From DAIPXZ01 sp036782995 (GTDB taxonomy: Bacteria; Bacillota; Clostridia; Saccharofermentanales; Saccharofermentanaceae): 20,250 nucleotides of DNA. Shown here piece after piece: positions 7,166 through 13,986 of this stretch. The notes beneath the pieces were generated by a model. That model did no database searches, was not told the DNA's origin, and saw only the letters and a program-made list of their open reading frames with translations. Positions within the stretch are counted from its first letter, which is position 1; every line of letters begins with the position of its first letter. Where the stretch lies: the NCBI GenBank assembly GCA_036782995.1, contig DAIPXZ010000017.1:1-20250 (forward strand). The letters are read 5' to 3'. The translations under genes and the position numbers were made by a program.

Positions 7166-8647
7166 TTAAAATACCTGATACAGGAACGGTGTGTACCCCG
7201 CGCTGACTGCATACGCAAAAGCGAGAATGAACAAAATCACCAATAGCACACTGTAAATCGCCTGTACCCCCTTATACTGCATACATTTCCTTTTCATCAG
7301 CCAAGGATAAATGGGGAAGCAGAATACGATACCGAGGAAAAATGCGACAAGCGCGCTGTTCGTTAACACAAGAAGCCAGACAATCCCATCCGGCTGGCTT
7401 GCTGTCAACATCGTTTTCCAATAGGAAAGCGCAGCTCGTAAGCCATTGGCGCGAAACAACACCTGTCCGAAAACAATGGCAAACAAGGTAAGTGCATGGT
7501 CGCCGATATTTTGTATGACAGAATTCTTCTTGACTGGCAATTTTTTCGCCTTGCGACGTTTTTTACGTTTCGCATCTCGCACACGTTCAAATGCGATAAA
7601 GGCAAACCACCACATACCATGTGCCAAAAATTGCAGCTTGCTGCCGTGCCAAATTCCCGTAACGACCCATGTCACAAATAATGCGCAAATATCGCATAAC
7701 ATCATCGGGTTCTTCGACTTTGCGATCCATTTCTTCGACAAAAGTGTGCGTGACATCGGCATATACACGTAGTCTCGCAGCCATTCGCCGAGCGAAATAT
7801 GCCATCTCCGCCAATATTCGGCACAGGACGCTGACAAATACGGATATCGGAAATTCTCCGGCAATTTGAAACCAAACATCGAACCGAGGCCCAGTGCCAT
7901 ATCGGAATATCCCGAGAAGTCGAAGTATAACTGCAAAAGGTAAGCCAATATGCCAATCCATGCAGGTGCCGTTCCGATGGCCCCACTATTATCAAAAGCA
8001 TAATCGACGACCTTCACTAATTGGTCGGCAATTATGAGCTTCTTTGCCATACCGATAATGAATCGTTCGATTCCGTGATAGAGCATTTCTTCGGTAACCT
8101 GTCTACCCTGAAGCTGACCCTCGAAATCCGAATATCGCATAATTGGGCCTTGTACAACACGCGGGAAAAACGAGAAATAAAGAAGGGCTATTCCGAAATT
8201 GCGATTCACCTTCACCTTTTCCCAATACACATCGACAATATACGAAATCATAGAGAACGTATAGAACGATATACCAAGTGGCAAAAGTGGCGACGTAAAA
8301 TCAATCGTCATCGTGTGACCCGTGTACTTTACTACAGCAAGAAAATAGGTAATCGCCGTAAATAAATATTTAAAGTAGAAAAGAACGCCAATATGGAAGA
8401 CGAGTCCGACGCCCAGAAGTGCTCTTTTTCCTGCGATTTTCTTCACCTTCCCGATACCGAGTCCGATACCATACGCCACCAATGCTGACGCGAGCAAAAT
8501 CACTAAGAAAGAAAGTCCCGCCCAAAAATAGAATGCAATAGAAACAAAAACCAACCATATATTCCGATATTTCTCTTTGGCAAAATAATGGCAAAGCACA
8601 CTAACGGGCAAAAATACAATCAAGAAAAAAACAGAAGTAAATGACAT
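7166..8647 (-). CDS. MBOAT family membrane O-acyltransferase (AlgI/DltB type)
   Basis: The 493-aa protein has about a dozen hydrophobic segments and starts MSFTSVFFLIVFLPVSVL, as AlgI-type proteins do. Family motifs are intact: LPLGISFYTFSMISYIVDVY (122-141), QGPIMRY (166-172), YFDFSGYSDMALGLG (241-255), FRYPYLSASCAEYWRRWHISLGEWLRDYVY (266-295) and GIWHGSKLQF with the catalytic His334. MBOAT proteins of this class pass an acyl group from an inner carrier across the membrane to a surface acceptor, such as alginate, teichoic acid or peptidoglycan. The start ATG overlaps the stop of the SGNH gene by one base (TAATG), and the FkbH-like gene starts 10 bp after the stop. Function as acyltransferase is firm at family level; acyl group and acceptor are unknown. 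Confidence 0.93.
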   Translation of the reverse strand: MSFTSVFFLIVFLPVSVLCHYFAKEKYRNIWLVFVSIAFYFWAGLSFLVILLASALVAYGIGLGIGKVKKIAGKRALLGVGLVFHIGVLFYFKYLFTAITYFLAVVKYTGHTMTIDFTSPLLPLGISFYTFSMISYIVDVYWEKVKVNRNFGIALLYFSFFPRVVQGPIMRYSDFEGQLQGRQVTEEMLYHGIERFIIGMAKKLIIADQLVKVVDYAFDNSGAIGTAPAWIGILAYLLQLYFDFSGYSDMALGLGSMFGFKLPENFRYPYLSASCAEYWRRWHISLGEWLRDYVYMPMSRTLLSKKWIAKSKNPMMLCDICALFVTWVVTGIWHGSKLQFLAHGMWWFAFIAFERVRDAKRKKRRKAKKLPVKKNSVIQNIGDHALTLFAIVFGQVLFRANGLRAALSYWKTMLTASQPDGIVWLLVLTNSALVAFFLGIVFCFPIYPWLMKRKCMQYKGVQAIYSVLLVILFILAFAYAVSAGYTPFLYQVF

Positions 8648-10254
8648 TAGTCTTCACCTCCCGTAATCACAACGGCGCCCATGCCCGCGCCAAGATATCG
8701 TGCATCTTCGCTCAATCCAGCCACGAAAGGCGAACAAGCGCCCTCACGCACGACAAATGAAATCGTATTATCCTCGGCAACCCATTCTCCGTTCATCGGT
8801 AGGCTTATCGTCGTCATAGTATCTGTAAAGGAAACTTCATTCACGAAATGATTATTCACATAAACATCCATAACCAATGTGCCCTGAACCGACCTCCCCG
8901 TGAGGGTCAGCTCGCCCCTATTCATACGCTCTACATCGGTCGGCATCAGATTGACATTGATCGAAGACTCTGTCCCGTTCATCCAACGTCCCCATGGCTC
9001 CGCTTCATAAAACGATGTAAATGACACGCTCGGGAGCGACGATTCCATCATAATCAAATCTTCGCCTTCCTCATAGTATTCATTGGCAAAGTATTCGTTC
9101 ATATAGGCAAAGAAATTCTGATGCGTTAGTAAAATACCTTCCGACGGTTGCTGGTCGACCATCACTAAATCGGCGCGCAAAATGTTTTCCGCCATATGCA
9201 TATCTTCCGGCGTCGAGCTTGACGTGAATAGCGAGGCCGTGGCACCATCTGTCACCGAACAATTGGTAGTAGACGTGAAATATTGCTGGAAAAGAAAATT
9301 ATTGAATGCAGCCACACCCGGTGCAGAATAGAGACAATACCTGACTTCCGCCCCATAACTGCTACCGAATAGATACACCGAATTCTCGCTCGTATGCGAA
9401 TAAGTAAACGTTGTTGTCTCCGGTACCGTACCAGCTCTGGTAAACCACAGATTAGATGCGATTTTTATATCTGTATCAATCTTGAAAACTTCATTCGTCA
9501 GCGAATTAATCTCAATAGTAGGGAAATCCAAGTCTGGCATCTCAGGCGCTAACTCGGTAAACATCTGGTTCAATCCCACGGATGCTGCATAGGGAGTGAA
9601 GTGATGACCTGTGTTGGCAAATACCACATGCTCATCTGCGTCCTTTAACGCCAAAAGATCCGACGTCATATCATAGTATTGGACGCCATTATTCTGAAAA
9701 GCCGTAATCATCATCGCGTAATTCGAGTCAGCATCATCGGCGTATTGATTCGCTATCAATCTATAATTCCACGGTAAAAGTTCCTCATAAACGATGCACT
9801 TCGCCGGTTCCAGCATATATACAAACGACTTTCCTCGCACCGCAAGCGCATCCTGAAACGCACGCACCTCCTTCGCATAAGCGTCGAAATCAGCTTCTGT
9901 CCCCATCGCTGCGCGTGAACCACAAACATAGCTTTCTGTCTGCAAACCATAAAACATGTATTCATCTTCTCCGATAATCCAATTTCCGGGAAGCTCATGT
10001 AAGATGGAATACTTGTATTGGTTATAAAAACGCACCAGATCATTATGACCGAAAAAATCTTCTTGTAATGCCACGGAATAATCCGTTTGCCAGCCGCCAC
10101 TCCAAAGACCATTCCACGTAACCGCGGATTCTTCAGGTGCTGGTGTCACCGTCTCTAAGGGATGGATATCTTGAACACGGAGACCAAATAGAACAAGAAA
10201 AGAGAGTAGTATTCCAAAAAAAGCAACCGGTAAAATTCGATTAGCCTTGCTCAT
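8647..10254 (-). CDS. Membrane-anchored AlgX/AlgJ-like SGNH protein
   Basis: The 535-aa protein has one N-terminal membrane segment (residues 9-26), then an extracytoplasmic region. The central part looks like the AlgX/AlgJ (DHHW) SGNH domain: QEDFFGHNDLVRFYNQYKYSI near 64-84, SFVYMLEPAKCIVY, NTGHHFTPYAA (His217/His218 in the place of the DxH motif) and VYLFGSSYG with candidate nucleophile Ser298/Ser299. The normal Asp of DxH is replaced by the NTGHH spacing, so catalysis needs checking. Residues 417-535 (EPWGRWMNG ... SEDARYLGAGM) resemble a C-terminal beta-sandwich of bacterial surface-glycan enzymes. ATG 10254 is chosen for TTGGAGG 8 bp upstream. It is the first operon gene and likely finishes acyl transfer outside the cell. 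Confidence 0.85.
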   Translation of the reverse strand: MSKANRILPVAFFGILLSFLVLFGLRVQDIHPLETVTPAPEESAVTWNGLWSGGWQTDYSVALQEDFFGHNDLVRFYNQYKYSILHELPGNWIIGEDEYMFYGLQTESYVCGSRAAMGTEADFDAYAKEVRAFQDALAVRGKSFVYMLEPAKCIVYEELLPWNYRLIANQYADDADSNYAMMITAFQNNGVQYYDMTSDLLALKDADEHVVFANTGHHFTPYAASVGLNQMFTELAPEMPDLDFPTIEINSLTNEVFKIDTDIKIASNLWFTRAGTVPETTTFTYSHTSENSVYLFGSSYGAEVRYCLYSAPGVAAFNNFLFQQYFTSTTNCSVTDGATASLFTSSSTPEDMHMAENILRADLVMVDQQPSEGILLTHQNFFAYMNEYFANEYYEEGEDLIMMESSLPSVSFTSFYEAEPWGRWMNGTESSINVNLMPTDVERMNRGELTLTGRSVQGTLVMDVYVNNHFVNEVSFTDTMTTISLPMNGEWVAEDNTISFVVREGACSPFVAGLSEDARYLGAGMGAVVITGGED

Positions 10255-10285
10255 ATTCCAATCCTCCAATGCATAGTCGTTTCGC

Positions 10286-10314
10286 ATTATACCGCACGCG
10301 CGGATAACAATCAA
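10286..10314 (-). promoter_or_regulatory. Promoter of the O-acylation operon
   Basis: On the minus strand, TTGATT (10309-10314) and TATAAT (10286-10291) are 17 bp apart, about 30 bp before the first start codon. The spacer is unusually GC-rich (CGCGCG). Confidence 0.8.
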
Positions 10315-10373
10315 ATTCCTTTGTAGTTGAATCAGCGTTCACTGTTTCGGTGTAAACAATTCATTTGTCGCAT

Positions 10374-10406
10374 AAAAAAACACCCTTGCCCTATCGGGCA
10401 AAAGTG
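10374..10406 (-). terminator. Terminator of the tRNA-Met/tRNA-Glu unit
   Basis: On the minus strand an 11-bp stem (CACTTTTGCCC/GGGCAAGGGTG, two G-U pairs, 4-nt loop) is followed by seven T residues. It lies 12 bp after the tRNA-Glu CCA end. Confidence 0.93.
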
Positions 10407-10417
10407 CTCTTCATGAA

Positions 10418-10492
10418 TGGTGACCCGTAGGAGAATCGAACTCCTGTCTACGCCGTGAAAGGGCGTTGTCTTAGCCGCTTGACCAACGGGCC
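10418..10492 (-). tRNA. tRNA-Glu (UUC)
   Basis: This 75-nt tRNA has encoded CCA (10418-10420). The acceptor stem GGCCCGT pairs with ACGGGTC with one G-U pair. The anticodon stem CGCC/GGCG carries loop CTTTCAC, so the anticodon is UUC, and the T-loop TTCGATT is normal. It follows tRNA-Met with a 6-bp spacer and shares its promoter and terminator. Confidence 0.96.
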
Positions 10493-10498
10493 GAATAA

Positions 10499-10575
10499 TG
10501 GTAGCGGCAGTGGGATTCGAACCTACGACCTGCCGGGTATGAACCGGACGCTCTGGCCAACTGAGCTATGCCGCC
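10499..10575 (-). tRNA. tRNA-Met (CAU), elongator type
   Basis: This 77-nt tRNA has encoded CCA (10499-10501). The anticodon loop TTCATAC gives CAU. The first acceptor pair is G-U (G1-U72) rather than the C-A mismatch of initiator tRNA, and the ends GGCGG/CCGCTACCA match Gram-positive elongator tRNA-Met. An Ile-CAU (lysidine) tRNA is less likely. Confidence 0.92.
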
Positions 10576-10618
10576 ATATGCTTACCATGTTTCGCTCGCG
10601 AAATTTGAGCGCCATTAG

Positions 10619-10647
10619 ATATTAACAACGATGCTGTCTATTGTCAA
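10619..10647 (-). promoter_or_regulatory. Promoter of the tRNA-Met/tRNA-Glu unit
   Basis: TTGACA (10642-10647) and TAATAT (10619-10624), read on the minus strand, are 17 bp apart. It lies between the rplL terminator and tRNA-Met, so the tRNAs do not depend on the ribosomal operon. Confidence 0.82.
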
Positions 10648-10721
10648 GCATTTTTTTCGACATGTTTCAGGATGTTCAATCACAACTTCGCAACCGGATG
10701 AATTGCGTATCCTTGAAGGAA

Positions 10722-10764
10722 AAGCCCTTCTTCATTTCACACTCGGTGAGCTGAAGAAGGGCTT
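10722..10764 (-). terminator. Terminator after rplL
   Basis: A perfect 13-bp inverted repeat AAGCCCTTCTTCA/TGAAGAAGGGCTT lies 29 bp after the rplL stop, with a TCAC/GTGA stem inside its 17-nt loop. On the minus strand it is followed by TTCC after the terminal TT. It closes the ribosomal protein operon. Confidence 0.9.
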
Positions 10765-10792
10765 ACTTATCCGTTCAAAGTGAGAGAAAAGA

Positions 10793-11173
10793 TTACTTAA
10801 TCTCTGCTTCAGCGCCGGCTTCTGTCAACTTAGCAGCAGCAGCATCGGCTTCTTCCTTGGAAACGTTCTCTTTGATTGCCTTAGGAGCGCTATCAACGAG
10901 TTCTTTTGCTTCCTTAAGGCCCAAGCCCGTGATTTCACGAACAACCTTAATAACAGCAATCTTAGCAGCGCCAGCGCTCTTCAACATAACTGTGAACTCT
11001 GTTTGCTCAGCAGCAGCGTCAGATGCAGCAGCTCCGCCAGCAGGTGCAGCTACAACAGCAGCAGCAGCGGATACACCGAATTCTTCTTCGATACCCTTTT
11101 CGAGCTCGAACAATTCCATAACAGAAAGAGTCTTGATTTCTTCGAGAAGCTTTGTAATTTTCTCACTAGCCAT
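10793..11173 (-). CDS. rplL: 50S ribosomal protein L7/L12
   Basis: The 126-aa protein has the three standard parts. The N-terminal dimerisation helix hairpin (residues 1-35, ending IEEEFGVSA) is followed by an Ala/Gly-rich hinge (about 36-56). The C-terminal globular domain contains KIAVIKVVREITGLGLKEAKELVDSAPKAIKE, the surface that recruits translation factors. Length is normal. GGAGG precedes ATG 11173. It follows rplJ after 62 bp and is the last gene of the operon. A strong terminator and tRNA genes follow, whereas many bacteria have rpoB next. Expression relative to L10 is probably set by translation, since L12 is needed in several copies per ribosome. Confidence 0.98.
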   Translation of the reverse strand: MASEKITKLLEEIKTLSVMELFELEKGIEEEFGVSAAAAVVAAPAGGAAASDAAAEQTEFTVMLKSAGAAKIAVIKVVREITGLGLKEAKELVDSAPKAIKENVSKEEADAAAAKLTEAGAEAEIK

Positions 11174-11235
11174 AATAATTTACCTCCATTTTGTATTGTG
11201 CCCTATAATCGGCACATTCATTTGTTTCTCCGAAA

Positions 11236-11865
11236 TTAGGCTTCCGGAGCAGCTTCAGTTGCAGGAGCTTCTACAGGAGCTTCTACAGCAGCTTCAGTCT
11301 TTGCTTCTTCAGCAACCGGTGCTTCTGCAACCGGAGCTTCTTCTGCAGCTACAGGAGCTGCATCGCCGTTTGCTTCTTGCTTTTCAGCAACAGCTTTAAC
11401 GAGCATAGCAAGCTTTGTAATAGGGAACAACATACCATAGACGATTTGTCCACAAAGAACTTCTTTTGTAGGAATAGAAGCGAGTGTGTTCACTTCATCA
11501 ACAGAAGCTCTCTTGTTCTCGATTACGCCGCCCTTAATGGTCATCTTCTCATACTTGTCTGCATATTGCTTTGCAATCTTTGCAGGAGCAATCAAATCTT
11601 CCGTAGAATAAGCGATAGCTGTAGGTCCCTTGAAATCTTCATCAAGACCTTCAACACCGAGCTCTTTGAAAGTAATGGAAAGTGTGGTGTTCTTAAGAAC
11701 GTTGTACTTAACATTGTTCTTACGGAACTCCGCACGCATCGCTGTGTCTTCTTCAACGGTCAATCCACGTGCATCTACGAAAACGAACGACTGTGCGTTC
11801 TTGTATTCGGCAACAAGATTGGAAACGACTTGTTTCTTGGCATCCAGAATTTTCTGACTTGGCAT
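11236..11865 (-). CDS. rplJ: 50S ribosomal protein L10 with acidic Ala/Pro/Glu tail
   Basis: The 209-aa protein has the L10 core in residues 1-165: QSFVFVDARGLTVEED, the RKNNVKYNVLKNTTL helix, FKGPTAIAYS, and the C-terminal helix (about 145-163, GQIVYGMLFPITKLAMLVKA) that binds L12 dimers. L10 anchors the L12 stalk on 23S rRNA. About 45 extra residues follow (165-209), made of repeated APVA/EEA/EAPVEAPATEAAPEA units. Typical Firmicute L10 is about 165-175 aa, so this tail is extra. AAGGAGG precedes ATG 11865. A leader RNA with an attenuator lies just upstream, for control by L10-L12. Confidence 0.97.
   Translation of the reverse strand: MPSQKILDAKKQVVSNLVAEYKNAQSFVFVDARGLTVEEDTAMRAEFRKNNVKYNVLKNTTLSITFKELGVEGLDEDFKGPTAIAYSTEDLIAPAKIAKQYADKYEKMTIKGGVIENKRASVDEVNTLASIPTKEVLCGQIVYGMLFPITKLAMLVKAVAEKQEANGDAAPVAAEEAPVAEAPVAEEAKTEAAVEAPVEAPATEAAPEA
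11246..11364 (-). repeat. Low-complexity repeat coding for the L10 tail
   Basis: Imperfect direct repeats of GGAGCTTCTAC/GCTTCTGCAACCGG-type units (plus-strand reading) recur about every 15-18 bp. They encode Ala/Pro/Glu/Val repeats and suggest expansion by slippage or unequal exchange. Confidence 0.6.
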
Positions 11866-11891
11866 AAATCTTACCTCCTTATATTGATACT

Positions 11892-11932
11892 AAAATACCC
11901 CACGCACTCAGATGAGTGAAGCGAGGGGTATT
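11892..11932 (-). terminator. Attenuator terminator of the L10 leader
   Basis: AATACCCC (11894-11901) pairs with GGGGTATT (11925-11932), with an inner CACTC/GAGTG stem. On the minus strand TTTT follows, then the rplJ ribosome binding site about 15 bp later. Its place just before rplJ fits conditional rather than constitutive termination. Confidence 0.85.
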
Positions 11933-12090
11933 CGTTCATCAATATAATCGATGTGAATGTTCCTCACCTCGGCGGGACGACATAACTCGTTTGTGGGAAA
12001 CCCCTCCAGCTGTCTTAAGTACGGATATTTTACTTAGTTGGTTGTGCCCTTCATTCGAATGAATGATTACCCTTCAGGCAACCAAGGGTT
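11892..12090 (-). promoter_or_regulatory. L10 leader (ribosomal protein leader RNA)
   Basis: The 264-bp rplA-rplJ gap carries, in minus-strand order, GGTTGCC and an ACCCTT/AAGGGT hairpin, AAGACAGCTGG near 12004-12016, CCCGCCGAGG near 11966-11976, and an attenuator hairpin. The GACAGC ... GCCGAGG pair is the conserved core of the Firmicute L10 leader. Excess L10-(L12)4 complex is known to bind this leader and favour termination. The match is by recalled motif, not covariance search. Confidence 0.8.
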
Positions 12091-12129
12091 CTTCGCTCAT
12101 GCAAAGCATGTACGAAAGAAAGAATAGAC

Positions 12130-12822
12130 TCAGATGAGCTTTGCACCGTTAATGCGGATGCCAGGGCCCATTGTCGAGCAGATAGAAACGTTCTTCAAGT
12201 ATTGACCCTTTGCCGCAGAAGGCTTTGCCTTTACGATAGCATCCATGATTACTTTGAAGTTCTCTTCAAGCTTCTCTTGTCCGAAAGAAACGCGTCCGAT
12301 CGGGCAGTGGATGATATTGGTCTTATCCAAACGATATTCAATCTTACCAGCTTTGATTTCCTGAACGGCCTTCGCAACATCCATGGTAACGGTACCGGAC
12401 TTAGGTGTAGGCATCAATCCCTTAGGACCTAAAACCTTACCCAAACGACCGAGCTTCGGCATCATGTCAGGTGTTGCAATAAGAGCGTCATAATCGAACC
12501 AGTTCTCTTTTGCAATCTTCTCGATGATTTCCTCGGCACCTACGAAATCTGCGCCGGCAGCAGTTGCCTCGTCAGCCTTCGGTCCCTTGGCAATTACCAA
12601 AACGCGCTTTGTGCGACCTGTTCCGTGAGGAAGAACTACAGCACCACGAACCTGTTGGTCAGCGTGGCGAGAGTCAACACCCAAACGGACATGAAGCTCA
12701 ACCATTTCATCAAACTTTGCTTTACCTGTCTCCTGAACCAGACGAATTGCCTCGGAAGGATCATAGGAGACGGATCTGTCTACGAGCTTTGCAAGCTCAT
12801 CGTATCTCTTGCCTCTTTTCAT
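12130..12822 (-). CDS. rplA: 50S ribosomal protein L1
   Basis: The 230-aa protein begins MKRGKRYDELAKLVDRSVSY and contains FDEMVELHVRLGVDSRHADQ, VLPHGTGRTKRVLV, ATPDMMPKLGRLGKVLGPKGLMPTPKSGTV and the closing helix KGQYLKNVSICSTMGPGI. These are the two-domain L1 signatures, including the rRNA-contacting GLMPTPKxGTV loop. Length is normal. L1 forms the mobile stalk on 23S rRNA and, in many bacteria, represses its own L11-L1 mRNA. GGAGGAG precedes ATG 12822, 16 bp after rplK. The L10 leader lies downstream, so rplJ-rplL expression is adjusted separately from rplK-rplA. Confidence 0.98.
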   Translation of the reverse strand: MKRGKRYDELAKLVDRSVSYDPSEAIRLVQETGKAKFDEMVELHVRLGVDSRHADQQVRGAVVLPHGTGRTKRVLVIAKGPKADEATAAGADFVGAEEIIEKIAKENWFDYDALIATPDMMPKLGRLGKVLGPKGLMPTPKSGTVTMDVAKAVQEIKAGKIEYRLDKTNIIHCPIGRVSFGQEKLEENFKVIMDAIVKAKPSAAKGQYLKNVSICSTMGPGIRINGAKLI

Positions 12823-12838
12823 ATGCTACTCTCCTCCA

Positions 12839-13267
12839 TCAATCCTCTGTTACAACGATACCCATGCTGCGTGCCGTTCCGGCAACCATGCGAGCGCAGG
12901 ACTCGATGTCAGAAGCGTTTGTATCAACGATCTTCACTTCTGCAATCTTCTTGCATTCAGCGAAAGAAATCTTTGCTACCTTGTCTTTGTTCGGCTTACC
13001 CGAACCACTCTCGATGTTACATGCTTTCTTAAGCAAAACCGGTACCGGTGGAGTCTTTGTAATGAAAGAATACGTTCTGTCAGCATAGACAGTGATGATA
13101 ACAGGGATAATCATTCCTGCATCCTTTGCTGTTCTCTCATTAAATTCCTTAACAAACTGTGCAATGTTTACACTGTGTTGTCCAAGGGCTGGTCCTACCG
13201 GCGGCGCTGGTGTTGCCTTGCCTGCGGGTATCTGTAACTTAATATACCCTGTGACTTTCTTAGCCAT
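12839..13267 (-). CDS. rplK: 50S ribosomal protein L11
   Basis: The 142-aa protein starts MAKKVTGYIKLQIPAGKATP and has PPVGPALGQHSVNIAQFVKEFN, the conserved N-terminal domain with its proline pairs. The C-terminal rRNA-binding domain follows with KDKVAKISFAECKKIAEVK and SCARMVAGTARSMGI. Length is normal. L11 binds the GTPase-associated region of 23S rRNA and takes part in RelA-type stringent signalling. ATG 13267 is chosen because GGGAGG sits upstream and homologs begin here; an upstream in-frame ATG at 13309 would add 14 residues not typical of L11. The 103-bp gap to nusG contains a weak CGACTT/AAGTCG hairpin that might be an L1 or L11 control site. Confidence 0.98.
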   Translation of the reverse strand: MAKKVTGYIKLQIPAGKATPAPPVGPALGQHSVNIAQFVKEFNERTAKDAGMIIPVIITVYADRTYSFITKTPPVPVLLKKACNIESGSGKPNKDKVAKISFAECKKIAEVKIVDTNASDIESCARMVAGTARSMGIVVTED

Positions 13268-13370
13268 ATGCGGCCACCTCCCAAAAATATTTCGACTTCT
13301 CTTATCCAAACAAAAAGTCGCTGTTTATATGTTCGCCAACGAGAATGAACTCAATCGGCGGGATAAGCAA

Positions 13371-13910
13371 TTACATGCGCACAACTTGTGCGAATTCGAG
13401 TTCAATCGGTGTCTCACGACCGAACATCGAGATACGGACACGAACCTGATGCTTTTCGAGATTCATATCCTCGACCAATCCGATGCAATCGGCAAAAGGT
13501 CCGGTAATAATCTTTACGGAATCGCCAACGCTGTAATCCACAGAAGGCACCCAAGTCGACTCAAGACCCATCTTGGTCAATTCCTCATCGGTAAGCGGCA
13601 AAGGCTTATTGGCATTTGGGCCGACGAAGCCGGTAACACCGCGAGTATTCCGAACGATATACCAAATTTCTTCGGTATAAACCATCTTAATAAGGACATA
13701 ACCGGGATAGCGTTTCTTCATGGTCGTCTTTTTCTTACCGTCTTTGACCTCGATTTGCTCATCCATCGGTACTGAGACTTCTTGAATCATCTCCTGAAGT
13801 CCGCGGTTTTCAATCACCGAATCCAGTGTGGTCTTCACCTTGTTCTCATATCCGGAGTAGGTATGAACGACATACCATTTTGCCTCGAGAGGCGTTAACT
13901 CATCAGCCAT
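13371..13910 (-). CDS. nusG: Transcription elongation/antitermination factor NusG
   Basis: The 179-aa protein has the NGN domain (KWYVVHTYSGYENKVK at 11-26, KKRYPGYVLIKM, WYIVRNTRGVTGFVG near residues 82-96) and a C-terminal KOW domain (VGDSVKIITGPFADCIGLVEDMN near residues 127-150). NusG rides on RNA polymerase, aids pausing and elongation, and links it to S10 on the ribosome. Length is normal for Firmicutes. GGGAGCG precedes ATG 13910. It follows secE, the usual gene order, with a terminator-like hairpin in the 76-bp gap. Confidence 0.98.
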   Translation of the reverse strand: MADELTPLEAKWYVVHTYSGYENKVKTTLDSVIENRGLQEMIQEVSVPMDEQIEVKDGKKKTTMKKRYPGYVLIKMVYTEEIWYIVRNTRGVTGFVGPNANKPLPLTDEELTKMGLESTWVPSVDYSVGDSVKIITGPFADCIGLVEDMNLEKHQVRVRISMFGRETPIELEFAQVVRM

Positions 13911-13943
13911 TGTTTCGCTCCCTAACTATCCTAAAGCCTGCGA

Positions 13944-13966
13944 AAAGCAGCGTTATTCGCTGCTTT
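13944..13966 (-). terminator. Terminator-like hairpin between secE and nusG
   Basis: AAAGCAGCG and CGCTGCTTT form a perfect 9-bp stem around a 5-nt loop. On the minus strand the 3' arm runs into TTTTC. The U-tract is short, so read-through into nusG is expected; it could attenuate or stabilise the upstream mRNA end. Confidence 0.6.
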
Positions 13967-13986
13967 ATCATTCGCTTTATCTACTA

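Noticed and set aside
10857..11399. 180-aa plus-strand frame, rich in Gln/Leu at the end
   Set aside because: It lies antisense to rplL and the repetitive end of rplJ. Its repeats mirror the Ala/Glu codons of those genes, and no ribosome binding site precedes it.
11377..11919. 180-aa plus-strand frame
   Set aside because: Antisense to rplJ, with no family motifs and no ribosome binding site; a mirror frame of a conserved gene.
12564..13088. 174-aa plus-strand frame
   Set aside because: Antisense to rplA and rplK; composition only mirrors the real genes.
13092..13775. 227-aa plus-strand frame
   Set aside because: Antisense to rplK and nusG; no domain and no start signal.
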